Part shown: piece after piece, positions 1 to 8,144 of the stretch
Layout: every line of letters starts with the position of its first letter
How positions within the stretch are numbered: the first letter of the stretch is position 1
From: Fontivita pretiosa
Lineage (GTDB): Bacteria; Planctomycetota; Phycisphaerae; Tepidisphaerales; Tepidisphaeraceae
NCBI RefSeq assembly: GCF_050410795.1
Contig: NZ_CP191258.1
Span: 4,278,001-4,342,000 of the forward strand
Length of the DNA: 64,000 nt
Direction: 5' to 3'
Translations under genes and position numbers: made by a program
Notes under the pieces: model-generated
The model's input: the letters and a program-made list of their open reading frames with translations, nothing else
The model's database searches: none
What the model was told of the DNA's origin: nothing

Positions 1-429
1 GAGTACACGCTCTGGGCCGAGGCGTATCCAACCGATCTGACTTACAAGTACGAAATGGCCCGCCGGCTGTTTCTGCTGGAGCGATACAGCGAGGCGATTC
101 CGGTGTTCCAGACGGCGCGACAGGATCCCAAGATCCGCACCGACGCGACGATCTACCTCGGGCGGTCGTTCCTGGAGGCCGGATTCATCGACGAAGCGGT
201 GGATACGCTGCGCGGCCTGATCGAGGACTACCAGATCAAGGGGGACCTGCGCTCCAAGGAGATGTATTACTGGTATGCCCGCGCGCTGGAGCAGGCCAAT
301 GAAGTGGCTGCGGCGCTCAAGGCGTACAGCCAGGTCGCGCAGTGGGATTTCAACTACAAGGATGTTCAGTCGCGGATCAAGAAGCTGCGCAGCGGCCCGT
401 CCACGCAGCCGCAACCGCAGTCGCAGTGA
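1..429 (+). CDS. TPR-repeat protein, C-terminal part
   Basis: The reading frame is open from the first base of the window, so this is the 3' end of a longer gene (142 residues visible). The visible part is made of helical tetratricopeptide-type pairs, for example the segments around LFLLERYSEAIPVFQTAR, IYLGRSFLEAGFIDEAVDTL and YWYARALEQANEVAAALKAY, which show the A-G-Y spacing of TPR helices. It ends in a low-complexity Pro/Gln tail. TPR domains are protein-interaction scaffolds; nothing visible fixes a specific partner. An internal ATG at 55 is unlikely to be the start because the upstream codons read as a continuous helical protein. rpsT follows 83 bases downstream. Confidence 0.7.
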   Translation, partial: EYTLWAEAYPTDLTYKYEMARRLFLLERYSEAIPVFQTARQDPKIRTDATIYLGRSFLEAGFIDEAVDTLRGLIEDYQIKGDLRSKEMYYWYARALEQANEVAAALKAYSQVAQWDFNYKDVQSRIKKLRSGPSTQPQPQSQ

Positions 430-512
430 CATCCGGGCTGGACATTTGCCCGTGCATCCCTAGGATATCTGCCCCTGAAAACCGAGTTGAACCGACTGAG
501 GAGACGACGAAC

Positions 513-836
513 GTGGCCCATTCACTGTCCGCCAAGAAACGCATCCGGCAGAGCATCAAGCGTCGCGCCCGCAATCGCGCCCGCAAAGAGTTGATCAAGC
601 GTCAGATCAAGGCCTTTACCGCCGCACTGAGCAGCGGGGACCTGAACAAGGCCGAACAGGAACTGCGGAATGTAGCGCGTCGGCTGGACAAGGTGGCGGC
701 CAAGCACACGATCCATAAGAACGCCGCGGCCCGGAAGCGCAGCCGGCTGGCGCGACGGCTCAACGCCGCCCGCGCCGCCAAGGCCGCCGCCGCTCAGGGT
801 GCCCCCGGCGCAGGTACTTCGGCCGCGACGACGTAA
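513..836 (+). CDS. rpsT: 30S ribosomal protein S20 (bS20)
   Basis: Small, very basic protein of 107 residues that binds 16S rRNA and stabilises the 30S subunit. The N-terminus AHSLSAKKRIRQSIKRRARN is the hallmark of bS20, and the middle contains the typical KHTIHKNAAARKRSRLARRL segment. The C-terminus has an Ala-rich extension beyond the usual 85-90 residues. The GTG at 513 is chosen as start because GAGGAG (498-503) lies 9 bases upstream and because it gives the canonical AHS N-terminus; the same frame is open further upstream but that part is not S20-like. It stands alone, as rpsT usually does. Confidence 0.95.
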   Translation: MAHSLSAKKRIRQSIKRRARNRARKELIKRQIKAFTAALSSGDLNKAEQELRNVARRLDKVAAKHTIHKNAAARKRSRLARRLNAARAAKAAAAQGAPGAGTSAATT

Positions 837-879
837 AGCGCGCCCCGCCTGCTCGTCGTGGCCGGTCTCGTCGTAGTCG

Positions 880-1003
880 AATGACCAATGACCAAGCCCC
901 AATGACCATTGAATGATTCCCGACCAATGACCAACGGGCGACTGCGCATTGGTCACTGGAGCCTGGGCATCGATGGGTCATTCGGAATTGGTCATTGGTC
1001 ATT
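880..1003. repeat. Intergenic inverted repeat, AATGACCA family
   Basis: The rpsT-glyQS gap holds a perfect 16-base inverted repeat: AATGACCAATGACCAA at 880-895 and TTGGTCATTGGTCATT at 988-1003. Between them are degenerate copies of the same unit (AATGACCATT at 901, GACCAATGACCAA at 922, CATTGGTCACTGG at 947). The arms are themselves tandem repeats of AATGACC. A transcript would fold into a long hairpin. The unit is non-coding; peptides read from it (IGHWS-type strings) are shadows. Confidence 0.8.
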
Positions 1004-1044
1004 TTTGCTGCGCCCGTCCGCAACCGGGCGCGATGGAAACAGCT

Positions 1045-2604
1045 ATGTCCGAACCAGCCACCAGCGCCAAAGCCGTCATGGATCAGATTGTCGCCCTGTG
1101 CAAACGCCGGGGATTTGTGTATCCGGCCAGCGAGATCTACGGGGGCATCAACGGCTTCTGGGATTACGGCCCGCTGGGAACGCTGTTGAAGAACAATATC
1201 CGCGACTGGTGGTGGCGGAACATGGTCGAGTGTCCACCGATCGGGCCCGATGGTCATCCTGTGGAGATGGTCGGGCTGGACAGCGCGATCATCCAGAACC
1301 CCAAGACGTGGGTGGCGTCGGGGCACGCCTCCACGTTCACCGATCCGATGGTGGACGATCGCGAAACCAAGCAGCGCTACCGCGCCGATCACGTGATGGT
1401 CTTCGTGCCCAGGGACGGCAGGGGATACGCCTATGCCTTCCTGCCGGATGAGCAGGACGTGGCTGAGAAGAAGATCAGGCGCGATGCCCGACGCGATCCG
1501 TCGGAATATGACATCGTTCCACTGACCAGGCTGCCGCTGGAGCAGTACGCCAACATTGTGGCGCCTGCCGCCAGGACCCCCGGAACGCTCACCGAGCCCC
1601 GCGCATTCAACCTGATGTTCATCACCTACGTCGGGGCGATTCAGAGCGAGGAATCCAAGGCTTATCTGCGTCCGGAAACGGCCCAGGGCATCTTCCTGAA
1701 TTTCAAGAACATCCTGGACACCACCCGGGTGAAGGTTCCCTTCGGCGTGGCGCAGGTGGGAAAGAGCTTCAGGAACGAGGTCACGCCGCGCAACTTCATC
1801 TTCCGCTCCCGCGAGTTCGAGCAGATGGAAATGGAGTGGTTCTGCCACCCCGACGAGGCGCAGAAGTGGTTTGAGTTCTGGAAGGCCGAGCGGATGAAGT
1901 GGTGGCTGTCGCTTGGCATCAGCGAATCGAACCTGCGTTTCCGGGATCACGAGCCCAGCGAGCTGAGCCACTACTCGAAGATGACGGTGGACATCGAGTA
2001 CCGTTATCCGTTCACCGCGCCGGACTTCGGGGAGCTGGAGGGCATCGCCCACCGCGGGTGTTTCGATCTCACGCAGCATCAGCAGTATTCCGGCCAGCGG
2101 CTGGATTACTTCGACCAGGATTTGCAGCTCAAGCTCAAGGAACAGGGGCTCAGCGAAGAGGAGATCCGGACTCGAAGCCGGTACATTCCCAATGTGATCG
2201 AGCCGGCCAGCGGCCTGACGCGTGCGGTGCTGGTGCTGTTGTGCGAAGGGTACACCCCGGACGAATCCCGCCCCAGCCGGATGTACATGAAGTTTCATCC
2301 GCGTTTTGCGCCGATCAAGGCAGGGATTTTCCCGCTGGTGAACAAGGACGGCCTGCCGGAGATCGCCGAGAAGCTGTACCTGGACCTGCGGACCAGCTTC
2401 ATGTGCGAATACGACGCCAAGCAGACGGTCGGCAAGCGATATGCGCGGATGGACGAGGTCGGCACGCCATATTGCGTGACGATCGACGGGCAGACCAAGC
2501 AAGACGGTACGGTGACGATCCGCGATCGCGACACGATGACCCAGCAGCGGATCTCGCTGGAGAAGGTGCGGGCATTTTTGCACGAGAAGCTGAGCGCGGG
2601 GTGA
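1045..2604 (+). CDS. glyQS: Glycyl-tRNA synthetase, alpha2 type
   Basis: Class II aminoacyl-tRNA synthetase charging tRNA-Gly, 519 residues, single-chain homodimer type rather than the alpha2beta2 type. Visible hallmarks are the N-terminal ICGRRGFVYPxxEIYGG-like segment (here KRRGFVYPASEIYGGINGFW), YLRPETAQGIFLNFKN, class II motif 2 FRNEVTPRNFIFRSREFEQM, and motif 3 around IEPASGLTRAVLVLL. The C-terminus is the anticodon-binding domain. ATG 1045 has GGAA a few bases upstream; ATG 1033 in the same frame is an alternative, and ATG 949 would translate repeat DNA. No T-box leader is seen upstream. Confidence 0.95.
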   Translation: MSEPATSAKAVMDQIVALCKRRGFVYPASEIYGGINGFWDYGPLGTLLKNNIRDWWWRNMVECPPIGPDGHPVEMVGLDSAIIQNPKTWVASGHASTFTDPMVDDRETKQRYRADHVMVFVPRDGRGYAYAFLPDEQDVAEKKIRRDARRDPSEYDIVPLTRLPLEQYANIVAPAARTPGTLTEPRAFNLMFITYVGAIQSEESKAYLRPETAQGIFLNFKNILDTTRVKVPFGVAQVGKSFRNEVTPRNFIFRSREFEQMEMEWFCHPDEAQKWFEFWKAERMKWWLSLGISESNLRFRDHEPSELSHYSKMTVDIEYRYPFTAPDFGELEGIAHRGCFDLTQHQQYSGQRLDYFDQDLQLKLKEQGLSEEEIRTRSRYIPNVIEPASGLTRAVLVLLCEGYTPDESRPSRMYMKFHPRFAPIKAGIFPLVNKDGLPEIAEKLYLDLRTSFMCEYDAKQTVGKRYARMDEVGTPYCVTIDGQTKQDGTVTIRDRDTMTQQRISLEKVRAFLHEKLSAG

Positions 2605-2613
2605 TCGGCTTAT

Positions 2614-2628
2614 TGCAACTTTGTTGCA
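2614..2628. promoter_or_regulatory. Operator-like dyad before ABC/DUF3299 operon
   Basis: A perfect dyad TGCAAC-TTT-GTTGCA sits in the 45-base gap between glyQS and the ABC transporter operon, ending about 20 bases before the GTG start. Its size and symmetry fit a repressor site. The regulator is unknown; because the downstream genes look metal-related, a Fur/Zur-family site is one hypothesis. It could also be an RNA hairpin with 6 base pairs. Confidence 0.4.
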
Positions 2629-2649
2629 TCTGGCGCATCTTACGATCCG

Positions 2650-3360
2650 GTGAGCGTTGAGCTGCACAACCTCCGCAAGCGGTATGTCGCGCCGGATGGA
2701 TCGGCGGTGCCGGTCATCGACATCGAGCATTTTGCCATCGCCGACGGCGAGCAGGTGGCGTTGATCGGCTCCAGCGGCTCGGGCAAAACCACGCTGCTGC
2801 ACCTGATCGCCGGAATCCTCACGCCCGATCAGGGTCAGATCCGCTTCAGCTTCGACGGCTCGGGCGAGGTGGATATCGCGCAGCTTTCCGAGGCGCAGCG
2901 CGACGTGTTCCGCGGGCGGTACATCGGCTACATCTTCCAGACGCATCATCTGCTGCCCGGCTTCACGGCGCTGGAGAACGTGCAGCTCGGCATGAGCTTC
3001 ACGGGACGCCGGCCCGACCCGGCCTGGGCAAGGCACCTGCTGGAACAGGTTGGACTGAAGGATCGGCTGCACTACAAGCCCGATCGGCTGTCGGTGGGCC
3101 AGCAGCAGCGCGTCGCGGTGGCAAGGGCATTGGCCAATCGCCCCAGGCTCGTGCTGGCCGATGAACCCACCGGAGCGCTGGACGCCAACAGCGCCCAGCA
3201 GGTGCTGGACCTGATCCGCAGGCTCTGTGGCGAAGTCAACGCATCGCTGCTGCTGGTCAGCCATGACCTGACGATCGCACAGCAGTTGCCGCGAGTGGTC
3301 TCGCTGTCGCAGATTAACCAGGTGCAGACCACACAGCCGGCCGCTGCAAGACAACCATGA
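2650..3360 (+). CDS. ABC transporter ATP-binding protein, MacB/LolD type
   Basis: ATPase subunit of an ABC transporter, 236 residues. Walker A GSSGSGKTTLLHL lies near residue 40, the Q-loop in YIFQTHHLLPGFTALENV, the signature LSVGQQQRVAVARAL near 147 (S-V-G-Q instead of S-G-G-Q) and Walker B LVLADEPTG near 167. The sequence is closest to the LolD/MacB/FtsE group that powers FtsX-fold permeases acting on envelope substrates. It starts with GTG at 2650. The stop overlaps the start of the permease gene by four bases (ATGA), so the two are translationally coupled. Substrate is not shown by this subunit. Confidence 0.9.
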   Translation: MSVELHNLRKRYVAPDGSAVPVIDIEHFAIADGEQVALIGSSGSGKTTLLHLIAGILTPDQGQIRFSFDGSGEVDIAQLSEAQRDVFRGRYIGYIFQTHHLLPGFTALENVQLGMSFTGRRPDPAWARHLLEQVGLKDRLHYKPDRLSVGQQQRVAVARALANRPRLVLADEPTGALDANSAQQVLDLIRRLCGEVNASLLLVSHDLTIAQQLPRVVSLSQINQVQTTQPAAARQP

Positions 3361-4844
3361 ACTTCTTTCAACTGGTTCTCAAGCAGATGCGACAGCGGGC
3401 GCTATCGACCTGGCTGACCATGCTCTCGGTGCTGCTGGGCGTGGCGCTGGCCATCGCGATCATGATCCTTCAGCGCGGCGCCGGCAAGCTGTTCGGGCAG
3501 ACCGATTACGGCTTTAATGTGCTGATCGGCGCCAAAGGCTCGCCGCTTCAACTCACCCTCAACACCGTCTATCATCTGGACCGCAGTCCGGGGAACATTC
3601 CCTACTGGCTCTACGAGCAGTTGATCACCGATCGCAGGTATCGCCCGATGGTCAAGATCGCCGTGCCCATTGCCGTCGGCGACACCTACCAGGGCCATCG
3701 GATTGTCGCCACCATTCCCCAATACTTCGGCTACGACGAGCAGGGCAACCCCCTGCCCGACGACAGCGCGATGGAGTATCGCCCCGGAAAACGCCACCAG
3801 ATCGCCTTCGGGCGGATGTTCCATCCCCGCAAGTTCGAGGCGGTCATCGGCGCCGACATTCCCCGGCTCACGGGGCTGAACGTTGGTGGAACCTTCCAGG
3901 CCACCCACGGTACGCCCGTCTCCCAAAGGACCGCCGACGTGCACGAACAGTCCTGGACCGTCGTCGGCGTGCTCAAGCCCACCTTCACCGCCGCCGATCG
4001 CGTGATCTACATTCCCTTGACCACCTTTTACACGATTCAGGAGCACGAACAGGCGCTGGAGGCGATCGCGCAGTTGCAGCGCGGCTCGCCCGTGCCGGCC
4101 ACACAACATGCAGCCGATGAGGATCATGCGCAGGATCGCCACCGCGCTTCCACAACCGCGCACGCGCCACCGGCTGAAGAGGATCCCGATAATCGCGCCT
4201 TCCACACGCCCGGCGAGGACGACCACGGCAGCCACGACGAGCACTACGTGCTCAATCCCGACGGCACCATCGATCTGAGAATACCCAAAGATCAGATGAT
4301 GATCTCGGCGATTCTGGTCAAGACGCGTCCCGGTGGGGCCAACGTCCAGGGGCTGATGTGGGAGATCAACAATCAGAACGTCGCCGCCGCCGTCAATCCC
4401 GCCCAGGTGATGAGCGAGTTCTTCCGAACGTTTCTGGAACCCAGCTCGCGGATGCTCCAGGCCGTCGCGACGCTGGTGACCGTCGTGGCGGGGGTGGGAA
4501 TCCTGGTCAGCATCTACAACTCCATCGCCGCCAGGAAAAAGGAAATCGCCATCCTGCGGGCGCTGGGTGCGACGCGGAGGAGGATTCTGTCGCTGATCTG
4601 CGTCGAGGCGGCGATGATCGGGCTGATCGGCGGCGTACTGGGGATCATCGTCGGGCATCTGATCGGCGCGGCAGGATCGGTCTATCTGCAACGGCTGGTC
4701 GGCGAAGGCTTCAACTGGCTGGCTGTCAGCGCCGACGAGGGGATATACTTGATCGCCGTGGTGCTGCTGGCGTTGGCGGCGGGGCTTGTCCCGGCGCTGA
4801 AGGCGTATCGCACGCCCGTGGCCACCAATCTGGTTGCCGAATAA
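3357..4844 (+). CDS. ABC transporter permease, FtsX/MacB fold, His-rich loop
   Basis: Membrane subunit of 495 residues paired with the preceding ATPase. It has an N-terminal membrane helix (LTMLSVLLGVALAIAIMIL), a large periplasmic MacB-like core, and a C-terminal FtsX domain with three membrane helices starting at LQAVATLVTVVAGVGILVS and containing ARKKEIAILRALGATRRRIL, the coupling region of this fold. Residues about 250-296 form an insertion rich in His, Asp and Glu (eight His within about 46 residues, including DDHGSHDEHY), which looks like a metal-binding loop. Together with the downstream DUF3299-like genes this suggests metal-related transport or lipoprotein handling; that role is inference. 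Confidence 0.85.
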   Translation: MNFFQLVLKQMRQRALSTWLTMLSVLLGVALAIAIMILQRGAGKLFGQTDYGFNVLIGAKGSPLQLTLNTVYHLDRSPGNIPYWLYEQLITDRRYRPMVKIAVPIAVGDTYQGHRIVATIPQYFGYDEQGNPLPDDSAMEYRPGKRHQIAFGRMFHPRKFEAVIGADIPRLTGLNVGGTFQATHGTPVSQRTADVHEQSWTVVGVLKPTFTAADRVIYIPLTTFYTIQEHEQALEAIAQLQRGSPVPATQHAADEDHAQDRHRASTTAHAPPAEEDPDNRAFHTPGEDDHGSHDEHYVLNPDGTIDLRIPKDQMMISAILVKTRPGGANVQGLMWEINNQNVAAAVNPAQVMSEFFRTFLEPSSRMLQAVATLVTVVAGVGILVSIYNSIAARKKEIAILRALGATRRRILSLICVEAAMIGLIGGVLGIIVGHLIGAAGSVYLQRLVGEGFNWLAVSADEGIYLIAVVLLALAAGLVPALKAYRTPVATNLVAE

Positions 4845-4853
4845 AGGCGGCTT

Positions 4854-5561
4854 ATGCGAAATGCCATTGCGGGTTTGTGGCTGCTGTGTGCGATCGCGCT
4901 GTCTGCTGATGCGCAGACCACACGCCCTGAGTCCGCTACCGACCTGGACCGCGCTGCCCTGGAGATCCGTGCCAACCAGGAGTTTGGCCGGGGACAATAC
5001 GCCGTGGCGCTGCCGATGCTGCGGAAACTGGCCGAGCTGAGCCGCGAGAGGCCGGATCTGCTCGGGCCGATCGAGGAAAAGATCCGCGTCTGTGAGCGCA
5101 ACCTCAATGCCGCCGCAGGGGACTCCCCGCGCTCCGGGCCTCAAAACAACCTCGCCCGAAAGCCGCATCCGCCGCCACAGCCCGGGCAGATCATCGAGCT
5201 CAGCATCAAGGAACTGGGCAATTTCGACTACGACGTGGAGCGGGGCGGGAATATCCCGCAGGATGTCAGGCAACTGTCCGGCGCCACCGTGCGGCTCAGC
5301 GGGTTCATGATCCCAATGGATCAGGCGGCGAACATTACGCAGTTCGCTCTGGTGCCCGACCTGTTCGCCTGCTGTTTCGGACAGCCGCCTCAGTTACAGC
5401 ACACCGTGATTGTCCATTGCCCCAAAGGCAAGGCGGTGAGCTATTATCCAGATGAGATTGTTGTTCAGGGCACGTTGAACGTGCAGGAAAAGAAGGACGA
5501 AGGGTTCATCGTCAGCATCTTTGAGCTGGAGGCTTCCAGCGTGAAGCCGGCGGCGAAGTAG
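4854..5561 (+). CDS. Secreted DUF3299-like protein
   Basis: Exported protein of 235 residues with a signal peptide (MRNAIAGLWLLCAIALSADA). A helical TPR-like part is followed by a C-terminal domain matching the DUF3299 pattern: VRLSGFMIPMDQ, then FALVPDLFACCFGQPPQLQH, then VQGTLNV. The Cys-Cys-Phe-x-x-Pro-Pro-Gln-x-Gln-His element is shared with the next gene, so the two C-terminal domains are paralogous. The gene starts 9 bases after the permease stop, with AAAGGCGG as ribosome-binding site, so it is in the same operon. DUF3299 proteins are often found beside FtsX-type ABC transporters; their biochemical function is not established. Confidence 0.8.
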   Translation: MRNAIAGLWLLCAIALSADAQTTRPESATDLDRAALEIRANQEFGRGQYAVALPMLRKLAELSRERPDLLGPIEEKIRVCERNLNAAAGDSPRSGPQNNLARKPHPPPQPGQIIELSIKELGNFDYDVERGGNIPQDVRQLSGATVRLSGFMIPMDQAANITQFALVPDLFACCFGQPPQLQHTVIVHCPKGKAVSYYPDEIVVQGTLNVQEKKDEGFIVSIFELEASSVKPAAK

Positions 5562-5562
5562 G

Positions 5563-6144
5563 ATGGATCCGCTGCGAAGCAACCGACGACCATCCAAACT
5601 GCGAATCATGAGCGACCTGGCAGCACCCATTCATGTCCCCTTGCGCGAGCGGATCAACTTCCGCATCCTCATCTTCGCCGCCGTCGTCCTGCTGATCGTC
5701 GGTTATCCGGCCTATCTGTACATCGAGTCGGAGCTGACCGGCGGAATCAAGGACATCGGCGGGGGATACAAGGAGGTGGACCTTAAGGCGATGAGCACGT
5801 TCAACTTCGACCAGGTCTCCGGCACGATCGACGACATTCCTGCCAAGTGGCGGGCGCTGGATGGGCAGAAGGTTGTGCTGTACGGCGAGATCGCCCCGAC
5901 CACTTTCGCCTCACGGGCACTTAACGAGTTCGACCTGGTCTATTCCGTGACCAAGTGTTGCTTCTCCGGCCCGCCTCAGGTCCAGCACTTTGTCCAGGCG
6001 AGGATGAAGGACGGGCGCGAGGCGCCGTACTACAGCGGCCTGGTCAGGGTTCGTGGCACGCTGCATGTCAACGTCATCCCCGGCGAGGGCCGCGTCGCCA
6101 GCGTCTACCAGCTTGACGTGGAAGACATCGAGCCGGTGATGTAA
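5563..6144 (+). CDS. Membrane-anchored DUF3299-like protein
   Basis: Second DUF3299-like protein of the operon, 193 residues. One N-terminal membrane helix (FRILIFAAVVLLIVGYPAYLYI) anchors it, and the C-terminal domain repeats the pattern of its neighbour: LDGQKVVLYGEI, TKCCFSGPPQVQHFV, VRVRGTLHVN. ATG 5563 directly follows the upstream stop (one base gap), which favours coupled re-initiation; ATG 5608 in the same frame gives a 178-residue form and is an alternative. No ribosome-binding site clearly separates them. The conserved vicinal cysteines could bind metal or form a disulfide. It ends the operon; a 250-base gap follows. Confidence 0.75.
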   Translation: MDPLRSNRRPSKLRIMSDLAAPIHVPLRERINFRILIFAAVVLLIVGYPAYLYIESELTGGIKDIGGGYKEVDLKAMSTFNFDQVSGTIDDIPAKWRALDGQKVVLYGEIAPTTFASRALNEFDLVYSVTKCCFSGPPQVQHFVQARMKDGREAPYYSGLVRVRGTLHVNVIPGEGRVASVYQLDVEDIEPVM

Positions 6145-6395
6145 GCGGAGCATCCCCCGGCGACAGCGCACGATCAAACTGACACTTCCCCGGCTGTTGC
6201 CGTCCCACCGACCAGTCCTTCAAAAAAGTCGATTTCATTGAACGCGACGCGGGGGATCATTCGTTTGCTTCCTTGTCTGCCGCCGACTCGGTTGCCCGGC
6301 GCGCCGATGAACGGCTGAGGCGCTGTGCGCCGTTCCCCGCAGCGCCACGCACCTTGCGTCGCCTGGACCCTTGGGTGCGTACAAGGAGACACACG

Positions 6396-6665
6396 ATGGA
6401 GTTGACTGGGTATAGCGCCCGAGTCGTATTCCGCTGCTTCGTGTTGCCGCTGATGTCTGTGGCGGGATGCTCATCGGCGGGCACCGATGTTCCGGTCGTA
6501 GGTCCCGATCATCCTGCAAGTCCTCAGGCGGCCGAGTCTCAGCCGCCTCCGCGGTCGGAGACCTTGAACACATCGGATGCTCCCACGATTCCACCAATCG
6601 ATGGCTCGTCTGCACCGGCGACCGCGCCCGGCCACGGGCAGCACCACCCGGGAGGTGGGCAATGA
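6396..6665 (+). CDS. Small lipoprotein of the copper cluster
   Basis: Protein of 89 residues with a lipoprotein signal peptide ending in the lipobox SVAGC, so the mature N-terminus would be a lipidated Cys. The rest is Pro/Ala/Ser-rich and ends HGQHHPGGGQ, a His-containing tail that could bind metal. ATG 6396 has a strong AAGGAGA (6383-6389) in front. The stop overlaps the ATG of the following TolC-like gene (ATGA at 6662-6665), so it is the first gene of the copper-type operon. No family is recognised. An ATG at 6273 in the same frame lacks a ribosome-binding site. Confidence 0.65.
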   Translation: MELTGYSARVVFRCFVLPLMSVAGCSSAGTDVPVVGPDHPASPQAAESQPPPRSETLNTSDAPTIPPIDGSSAPATAPGHGQHHPGGGQ

Positions 6666-8128
6666 ACGGCGTCACGGCGCCGGCCATTCGAACGACCCTG
6701 ATGTGGTGCGTCGCTGGTGTGCTCGCCGGTTGTGCGACTGTCCCGCGCGATGCAGGCTTCGCCGACGTGCGCGCCCAAACCGCCGAGCGGACCGGCGGCA
6801 AACGCGTCGTCTGGAATCAGGGGACCGAGGCGGATGCGGATCTCCAGCGCGAAGTGCGATCGCTGCTGGCTGACGAGCTGACCGTGGATGAGGCAGTTCA
6901 GATCGCGTTGCTGAATAATCGAAATCTCCAGGCAACCTGCGAAGACCTGGGCCTTGCACAGGCCGAACTCGTGCAAGCGGGGCTGCTGAACAATCCGGTG
7001 TTTGAGTTTGATCCGCGCTGGCCGACCAAGTCCGGCTTCCGCTTCAGCTATGAGCTCTCCGTCGTGCAGGACTTTCTCGACGTGCTGTTGCGCCCGCTTC
7101 GCAAGAAGGTGGCCGAGGCAGAATTCCAGGCGACGCGCCTGCGCGTGACCAGCATCGTGCTGGACGTGGCCGCCGAAGCGAAAGCTGCGTTCTACCGCGT
7201 TCAAGGTGCTCAACAACTCGTGGAAATGCGGCGGAACGTCGTGGCGGCAACCGAAGCGTCTGCCGATGCGGCCGGACGCATGCACGAAGCTGGCAACATC
7301 TCCGATTTCGATCTGGTCAACGAGCGTGCGCTGTACGAACAGGCCAAGCTTGAGTTGGCCCGCGCCGAAACGGAGGCGATTGAAGCCAGAGAAGAACTTA
7401 ACGTGCTTATGGGCGCCTGGGGCCGCGACACCGAGTGGCGAATCGAACCCAAGCTGCCCGAGTTGCCGGAGACGGAAGTCGATCCAACGGGCCTGGAATC
7501 GCTGGCCGTGGCGCAACGTCTGGACCTGGCGACGGCGTGGCAACAGGTGCAGGCACTGGCCCGGCAACTGAAGCTCACCGGCTACAGCAGGATGCCCTTC
7601 AACATGGGCGTCCACAGCGAGTCCGAGCCCGATCCAGGGGGCCCGGTGACGATCGGGCCGCACCTGGAAGGGCAGGTGCCTCTGTTCGACCAGGGACAGG
7701 CGCGCGTTGCCGCCGGGCGGGCGCTGCTCAGGCAGAGTCAGCAGCGGTATGCAGCGTTGGCGGTCGAGATCCGCGCCCAGGTGCGGCGATTCCGTGCGCG
7801 GATGCTGGCGGCCCGGCAACAAGCCGAATACTACCGCCGGGTCGTGCTGCCGCTGCGTCATCGCGGTGTCGAGGAGGCTCAGAAGCAGTACAACGCGATG
7901 CAGATCGGCGTAATCCAGTTGCTCCAGGCCAAGCAGGCCGAGATCGACGCGGGCCGGGATTATGTCCAGGCGCTGCGTGATTACTGGGTTGCCCGCGCGG
8001 AGCTGGAGCGAGCGGTGGGCGGACGACTCAGTCCCGAGCCTGCGGCGGCCACACAGCCTGCCACCCAGCCATCAACGGCACCGGCCCCCGGACACGTCCC
8101 AACCGCACACGAGCATCACCGACATTGA
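6662..8128 (+). CDS. TolC/CusC-like outer membrane efflux lipoprotein
   Basis: Outer membrane factor of 488 residues that would form the trimeric exit duct of a tripartite efflux pump. The signal peptide ends in the lipobox VLAGC. Two internally similar halves carry the features of OEP repeats: ELTVDEAVQIALLNNRNLQA at the start of the first, LAQAELVQAGLLNNPVF, and long coiled helices (AEAKAAFYRVQGAQQLVEM; QQAEYYRRVVLPLRHRGVEE) before the second. It overlaps the upstream lipoprotein by four bases and is 16 bases from the multicopper oxidase, which suggests copper or cation export. No RND pump or adaptor gene is adjacent. The tail is Pro/Thr/His-rich (HVPTAHEHHRH). Confidence 0.85.
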   Translation: MNGVTAPAIRTTLMWCVAGVLAGCATVPRDAGFADVRAQTAERTGGKRVVWNQGTEADADLQREVRSLLADELTVDEAVQIALLNNRNLQATCEDLGLAQAELVQAGLLNNPVFEFDPRWPTKSGFRFSYELSVVQDFLDVLLRPLRKKVAEAEFQATRLRVTSIVLDVAAEAKAAFYRVQGAQQLVEMRRNVVAATEASADAAGRMHEAGNISDFDLVNERALYEQAKLELARAETEAIEAREELNVLMGAWGRDTEWRIEPKLPELPETEVDPTGLESLAVAQRLDLATAWQQVQALARQLKLTGYSRMPFNMGVHSESEPDPGGPVTIGPHLEGQVPLFDQGQARVAAGRALLRQSQQRYAALAVEIRAQVRRFRARMLAARQQAEYYRRVVLPLRHRGVEEAQKQYNAMQIGVIQLLQAKQAEIDAGRDYVQALRDYWVARAELERAVGGRLSPEPAAATQPATQPSTAPAPGHVPTAHEHHRH

Positions 8129-8144
8129 CGGAGACGGTTAGACC

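Noticed and set aside
837..1044. T-box leader upstream of glycyl-tRNA synthetase
   Set aside because: No T-box sequence or specifier loop is visible; the gap is occupied by the AATGACCA palindrome.
760..3354. Antisense frame of 864 codons across rpsT, glyQS and the ABC ATPase
   Set aside because: It runs against three clearly identified genes and through a palindromic repeat; no motif is present.
3402..5273. Antisense frame of 623 codons opposite the permease
   Set aside because: The plus strand codes for a recognisable FtsX-type permease; the antisense protein is a codon-bias shadow.
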